Shown here one piece after another: positions 60,044 through 64,000 of a stretch of DNA of 64,000 nt. The DNA is from Paenilisteria newyorkensis. GTDB taxonomy: Bacteria; Bacillota; Bacilli; Lactobacillales; Listeriaceae. The translations under genes and the position numbers were made by a program. The notes under the pieces are model-generated. The model was given only the letters and a program-made list of their open reading frames with translations. It did no database searches and was not told the origin of the DNA. The first letter of the stretch is position 1. Every line of letters starts with the position of its first letter. The stretch is from assembly GCF_000766145.1 (NCBI RefSeq), contig NZ_JNFB01000006.1, positions 27,542 through 91,541 on the forward strand, read 5' to 3'.

Positions 60044-60788
60044 TTATTGTATTCACCGTTAAAAAAACGAAAATAATGACCGCAAACCAATACATCATTC
60101 CAAAATACGGAATAAAGAATCCTGTTAATTTCAGTATCGTTTTTATCACAATCGGCAACGTCATGCCATAAGCGCCAAACATCCACAGCCGCCTATAACT
60201 AACCGAAGCACCGCGACCAAATGGAATCGATACTAATGCAATGATAGAAATAAAGACTATACTAATCATTACCTGCAAAAATGCCTTCATGTACTGGTAG
60301 AAAAAGGCTACCTGCTTTAACTGCGATTCGTTCTCCTGCAACAATTTCAATACATCCGCATTGGTGTATTCCTGCTTACTCCCCCAAATCGGCAAACGAC
60401 TATAGGACGTGATATTTGGTGACATCAAGCCATTTTTCCCAAATTTAAATCCGTCACCCTGCAACGTTACCACATAATCCGTCGTCGCCCTTTGCGTCAC
60501 CTTCCCAATCATAACCGTCGTATCAAAAACTGGAATAGGCACAATCAAGGGCTCACCCGTATAATCCAAGCCCTTCTCTGACAATACAAACGGCTCCATT
60601 TCCGTCAATAAGGCCTCATAATCTAATTTCGACGTCTTCGAAAAGCTAGAAAAACTAAGGATAAGGGACGAAAGCAACACCAAACACAGCAAATAAAAAA
60701 AGGATTTCCAAATACTCTGCGCCTTCCACTTCCCAATCTCCTTCCACTGAAAAAATAAACTCTGCTGAAATTGTTCCACTATCCCCAT
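60030..60788 (-). CDS. DUF1189 membrane protein (MalA/YvdJ-like)
   Basis: 252 residues from ATG 60788 (GAGGG six bases upstream). One membrane segment at about 30-50 (SFFYLLCLVLLSSLILSF), an extracytoplasmic region of about 110 residues, then three more segments near the C-terminus (MISIVFISIIALVSIPFG, MTLPIVIKTILKLTGF, MMYWFAVIIFVFLTV). DUF1189 proteins sit in maltodextrin loci such as Bacillus mdx (yvdJ); function unknown. Convergent with the LacI gene and divergent from GH65. Confidence 0.85.
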   Translation of the reverse strand: MGIVEQFQQSLFFQWKEIGKWKAQSIWKSFFYLLCLVLLSSLILSFSSFSKTSKLDYEALLTEMEPFVLSEKGLDYTGEPLIVPIPVFDTTVMIGKVTQRATTDYVVTLQGDGFKFGKNGLMSPNITSYSRLPIWGSKQEYTNADVLKLLQENESQLKQVAFFYQYMKAFLQVMISIVFISIIALVSIPFGRGASVSYRRLWMFGAYGMTLPIVIKTILKLTGFFIPYFGMMYWFAVIIFVFLTVNTIKRSA

Positions 60789-60802
60789 ATTATCCCTCAT
60801 AT

Positions 60803-60817
60803 CCAAAACGTTATTTG
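60803..60817. promoter_or_regulatory. Weaker LacI-type operator upstream of DUF1189
   Basis: CCAAAACGTTATTTG matches one half of the CCRAAACGTTTYGG operator and lies 15-29 bases upstream of the DUF1189 start codon. Confidence 0.5.
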
Positions 60818-60872
60818 CTATTAAAAATCATATTAAACCATTACAGGATTTAAATCAATAACAAAATTTCAT

Positions 60873-60901
60873 TTGACTTACCGAAACGTTTCGTATAAAA
60901 T
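60873..60901 (+). promoter_or_regulatory. GH65 promoter with LacI-type operator in the spacer
   Basis: TTGACT (60873-60878), 17-bp spacer, TAAAAT (60896-60901). The palindrome CCGAAACGTTTCGT (60881-60894) fills the spacer, the same arrangement as in the importer promoter. Confidence 0.85.
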
Positions 60902-60961
60902 GTGAAATTAAAGAAAGCGTTATCTATTCATTTACATTATGCGTTACGAAAGGATACTATT

Positions 60962-63292
60962 ATGTTGTTAAAAAACCAGCATCAAGCATTAAAATACGAT
61001 ACAGGTTCCGGAGAATTAAAAAACTGGCAGATCACAGAGACATACTTCGATCCTGAAACACTTGGCAAAGTCGAAGCTGTTTTCAGTCTAGGAAATGGCT
61101 ACATGGGTTTGCGATCAGCAACCGAGGAGCGCTATGCCAGAGAGGTTCGCGGCAACTTCATCGCTGGCACTTTCAACAAATTCCTCGGTGATAAAGAAGT
61201 AACCGAACTTCCAAACGCTGCCGACATGACGGAAATGAGCTTCACACTAAATGGTGATACCTTCCAATTGACTGATGGTGAAATCCTTCATTTCGACCGT
61301 ACCTTGAACCTAAAAGATGCAACATTATCACGTACGGTTCATTGGCGTTCCCCATCTGATGACGAATATAAACTGATTTTCACCCGCTTCGTATCCCTAG
61401 CCAATAAACATATCATTGCCCAAAAAGTCGCGATTACTCCGCTTTCTAGGAATCTCACCTTGAAACTTCATTCCGGCATTAACGGCCAAATGACGAATAC
61501 AGGTACGCAACATTTTAAAGAAGGCGTTTTGCGATTATATGACCAAAAAATCATGAAACTAGAAGCGCATACAACCGAATCCAACATTGATTTTGCTCAT
61601 TTTTCCCGTCATGCATTTACACTCGAAAATAGTGTAATCACGCCTAAAAATACGATTTTCATGGACCGTCGCAAAATTTTCACAACCTTTGAGCCTGAGA
61701 CAATCCAGCAAAATGAGACGATTACGATTGAGAAAATATCAGGCGTGTACACAAGCCGCGACAAAGATTGGAAGGATGCCGATCAAGCACTTGCCATTTT
61801 CGCCATGACACCCAATTATGATAGCTTGTTCAAAGCACACCGCAAAGCTTGGCAAACAACCGTATGGGAACAATATCCTATCCAAATCGAGGGCGTTGAT
61901 TTCGACCAGCTCGCGATTCGATTTGCGATTTATCATCTCACAGGTATGACGCCAGCCCATGATAATCGCATGAACATTGGCGCAAAAGGACTTTCCGGCG
62001 AAGGCTACAAAGGCCATGCTTTTTGGGATACCGAAATTTTCGTTCTGCCATTTTTCACAACATCCAACCCTAAAATTGCCCGCCAACTCCTTGAATATCG
62101 CTCTTTATCCATTCCCGGAGCGGTTCGTAAAGCACGTGACAATAACTACGAAGGCGCGATGTTCCCTTGGGAATCTGCTTGGCTGGAAGATGGTGAAGTA
62201 ACGCCAGTTTGGGGTGCAGCAGATATCATCACAGGCGAGCCCACCAAAATTTGGTCAGGTTTCATTGAACAGCATATCACAGCAGACATCGCGTTCGCTG
62301 TTTGGCAATATTATCAATTTACTGGCGACCAAGATTTCATGGAAAAACACGGCTATGAACTCCTTTTTGCGACAGCAGTTTTCTGGCAATCACGCCTTGA
62401 AAAAAAGGACGATCGTTATGAAATTACTGGTGTCGTCGGTCCTGATGAGTACAAAGAACACGTAGATAATAATGCCTTCACGAATTACATGGCTCATTGG
62501 AATTTAGAAAAAGCAATACAATACTACGACTTATTGCAACAAGAAAATCCCGAGCTACTCGCGTCCCTATCCGCAAAATGGGACCTACAGAGCAACTATC
62601 AAAAATGGCGAGAAAAAGCAGCAAAACTCTACCTTCCACAGCCAAATGCAGCGTTAGTTATCCCGCAAGATGATACGTATTTATCAAAAAAAATCATCGA
62701 CCTAACACCGTATAAAGAAGCATCACAAGTCGGCGCCCTATTCTTAGACTACAACCTAGACCAAGTAAATGACATGCAAATCACCAAACAAGCGGACGTC
62801 ATGATTCTGCTCTACCTACTAGAAAATGAGTTCTCACCAGATGTGAAGCAAGCTAATTGGGATTATTACGAACCAAAAACACTGCATGATTCCTCGTTAA
62901 GTCGGGCTACACACAGCATTTTAGCATCTGACTTAGGTGATAAAGACCTCGCCTATTCGATGTTTGAAAAAGCTAGCCGCATCGATCTTGGCCAAAATAT
63001 GAAATCAAGCGATGCCGGTATTCACTCAGCGTCTATTGGCGGTATTTGGCAAGTTGTGGTCAATGGTTTTGGTGGTGTCCGAATGCTTGATGGCAGATTA
63101 TACGTGCACCCTCATCTCCCAGAAAAATGGACAGAATTACAATTTCCTATTTATTGGAAAGGTGCTCGCTTACACATGAAAATCACGCATGATATGATTG
63201 AAATCACAAATACGTCGAACAAAGATGTCGAATTCGTACTAAACGGTACTGAAATCGTTGTTTTAGCCGATTCAACATTTACTACAAATTAA
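60962..63292 (+). CDS. GH65 family alpha-glucoside phosphorylase
   Basis: 776 residues from ATG 60962 (AAAGGA eight bases upstream); an in-frame start at 60902 would precede the transcription start. N-terminal beta-sandwich domain (FSLGNGYMGLRSATEERY, RGNFIAGTFNKF), (alpha/alpha)6 barrel with GHAFWDTEIFVLPFF and the catalytic acid Glu496 in VVGPDEYKEHVDNNAFTNY, and phosphate-binding HSASIGGIWQ. It splits an alpha-gluco-disaccharide with phosphate into beta-glucose-1-phosphate and a sugar. The N-terminus is unlike Bacillus maltose phosphorylase, so kojibiose, nigerose or another substrate is possible. Confidence 0.9.
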   Translation: MLLKNQHQALKYDTGSGELKNWQITETYFDPETLGKVEAVFSLGNGYMGLRSATEERYAREVRGNFIAGTFNKFLGDKEVTELPNAADMTEMSFTLNGDTFQLTDGEILHFDRTLNLKDATLSRTVHWRSPSDDEYKLIFTRFVSLANKHIIAQKVAITPLSRNLTLKLHSGINGQMTNTGTQHFKEGVLRLYDQKIMKLEAHTTESNIDFAHFSRHAFTLENSVITPKNTIFMDRRKIFTTFEPETIQQNETITIEKISGVYTSRDKDWKDADQALAIFAMTPNYDSLFKAHRKAWQTTVWEQYPIQIEGVDFDQLAIRFAIYHLTGMTPAHDNRMNIGAKGLSGEGYKGHAFWDTEIFVLPFFTTSNPKIARQLLEYRSLSIPGAVRKARDNNYEGAMFPWESAWLEDGEVTPVWGAADIITGEPTKIWSGFIEQHITADIAFAVWQYYQFTGDQDFMEKHGYELLFATAVFWQSRLEKKDDRYEITGVVGPDEYKEHVDNNAFTNYMAHWNLEKAIQYYDLLQQENPELLASLSAKWDLQSNYQKWREKAAKLYLPQPNAALVIPQDDTYLSKKIIDLTPYKEASQVGALFLDYNLDQVNDMQITKQADVMILLYLLENEFSPDVKQANWDYYEPKTLHDSSLSRATHSILASDLGDKDLAYSMFEKASRIDLGQNMKSSDAGIHSASIGGIWQVVVNGFGGVRMLDGRLYVHPHLPEKWTELQFPIYWKGARLHMKITHDMIEITNTSNKDVEFVLNGTEIVVLADSTFTTN

Positions 63293-63295
63293 AAA

Positions 63296-63340
63296 AAGAG
63301 CTTGTTTCGGATGCCAATTTGGACATCAGAACAAGCTCTT
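63296..63340. terminator. Bidirectional terminator between GH65 and tpx
   Basis: AAGAGCTTGTT (63296-63306) pairs with AACAAGCTCTT (63330-63340), with an inner GATG/CATC stem; A run on the left and weak T run on the right. Confidence 0.8.
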
Positions 63341-63345
63341 ATTCA

Positions 63346-63846
63346 TTATTTCGCTTCTTTTGCCTTCGCAATCGCCGTTTCGTAGTCTGGATGATTTGTT
63401 CCTTCGCCAACGTATTCCGCGTGTACGACTTTATTATTGCTGTCCAACACGAATACCGAGCGAGCTAACAAACGCAATTCTTTCATCACAACGCCGTACG
63501 CCTCACCAAACGAAAGGTCGCGGTGATCAGAAAGTGTAATCACATTAGGAAGTCCTTCTGCGGCACACCATTTCTTTTGCGCGAACGGTAAATCTACAGA
63601 AATCGTAAGTATCGCCGTATTTTCTAAACCAGACGCCTCTTCATTGAACTTGCGCGTTTGTTGCGAGCACACGCCTGTATCAATCGATGGAATCACGCTT
63701 ATTATTTTCACTTTGCCATCGTAATCGCTTAATGTAACTGGCTCCAAACCTTGATTTAAAACCGTGAAATCTGGCGCTGTGTCACCAACTTTTACTTCTT
63801 TCCCAATCAATGTCATCGGGGTTCCCTTAAATGTAACTTCTGCCAT
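63346..63846 (-). CDS. tpx: Thiol peroxidase, atypical 2-Cys peroxiredoxin
   Basis: 166 residues. The peroxidatic Cys60 lies in [14 protein letters not shown] and the resolving Cys93 in KKWCAAEG, the Tpx arrangement. N-terminal [19 protein letters not shown] is typical. It reduces hydrogen peroxide and alkyl peroxides using thioredoxin. GGAGG precedes the ATG. A partial IS30-family gene lies less than 100 bp upstream and may affect its promoter. Confidence 0.97.
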   Translation of the reverse strand: MAEVTFKGTPMTLIGKEVKVGDTAPDFTVLNQGLEPVTLSDYDGKVKIISVIPSIDTGVCSQQTRKFNEEASGLENTAILTISVDLPFAQKKWCAAEGLPNVITLSDHRDLSFGEAYGVVMKELRLLARSVFVLDSNNKVVHAEYVGEGTNHPDYETAIAKAKEAK

Positions 63847-63883
63847 ATTGAATTGCCTCCTTTGATTTGTATCTACGCCCTCT

Positions 63884-63936
63884 ATTCTACCGAAGTGTCG
63901 CGCAATGTACTATTTTTTTGCCTCTTGAATTGTCAA
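63884..63936 (-). promoter_or_regulatory. tpx promoter region
   Basis: TAGAAT (63889-63884) is a likely native -10 without a clear -35. In addition TTGACA (63936-63931), which overlaps the transposase stop, lies 18 bp before TAGTAC (63912-63907) and could drive tpx from the insertion sequence end. Confidence 0.45.
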
Positions 63937-64000
63937 GTCAAGTGCAACACGATATCAAAGAAAACTTCATACGGTGTTTTCCAACCCAAGCATTTTCTTT
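63933..64000 (-). mobile_element. IS30-family transposase, C-terminal fragment at the window edge
   Basis: The last 22 codons before the TGA at 63935-63933 read RKCLGWKTPYEVFFDIVLHLT. The RKxLGWKTPxEVF motif is the C-terminal signature of IS30-family DDE transposases. The rest of the element lies beyond the window, and the terminal inverted repeat cannot be delimited. The gene runs toward tpx. Confidence 0.85.

Overview
The window is a chromosomal segment of a low-GC Gram-positive bacterium of the family Listeriaceae, most likely a Listeria species outside the L. monocytogenes core clade. The evidence is gene order. glpF, rpmA-prp-rplU, an RNase G gene, minDC, mreDCB, radC, comC, folC, valS, hemLBDCA, engB, thrS, dnaIB, nrdR, coaE, mutM, polA, icd-citZ, pyk-pfkA-accAD, dnaE, nrnA, ytoI, ytkL, pepQ, ald, usp, ackA, ytxK and tpx follow the order I recall for lmo1539-lmo1583 of L. 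monocytogenes EGD-e. T-box leaders, the Prp-type L27 extension and a FosX gene fit this placement. No tRNA, rRNA, CRISPR array or prophage was seen.

Positions 1-41900 are a conserved housekeeping block, almost all on the minus strand. It carries ribosomal proteins L27 and L21 with the L27-processing protease, cell shape and division genes (mreBCD, minCD), late-competence peptidase ComC, the heme pathway from GluTR to GSA aminotransferase, replication and repair (dnaB, dnaI, dnaE, polA, mutM), NrdR, CoA synthesis, citrate synthase/isocitrate dehydrogenase, and the pfkA-pyk and accAD pairs that link glycolysis to fatty-acid synthesis. valS and thrS each have a T-box leader whose specifier codon can be read (GUA and ACC). 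The glpF leader at the left edge has a terminator of the GlpP-antiterminated kind.

Positions 41900-55350 keep the backbone (nrnA, ytoI, ytkL, pepQ, ald, uspA, ackA, ytxK) but have several small insertions compared with the order I remember: a WYL regulator divergent from an effector-binding protein, a MarR/DUF2316/SDR cassette, a fosX gene with an IscA-like gene, and a small alarmone synthetase. Two copies of a palindromic repeat flank ald in opposite orientation.

Positions 55350-64000 hold an alpha-glucoside utilisation island inserted between ytxK and tpx. It has an ABC importer (binding lipoprotein and two permeases, no ATPase), a LacI regulator, a DUF1189 membrane protein and a GH65 phosphorylase. 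Two near-perfect CCRAAACGTTTYGG operators lie in promoter spacers and two weaker copies lie nearby. The window ends in the 3' end of an IS30-family transposase just upstream of tpx.

The most unusual non-coding element is a tandem pair of about 122-bp units directly after pyk (33028-33271). Their differences are compensatory in at least one predicted helix and consistent with two others, which points to an undescribed structured RNA.
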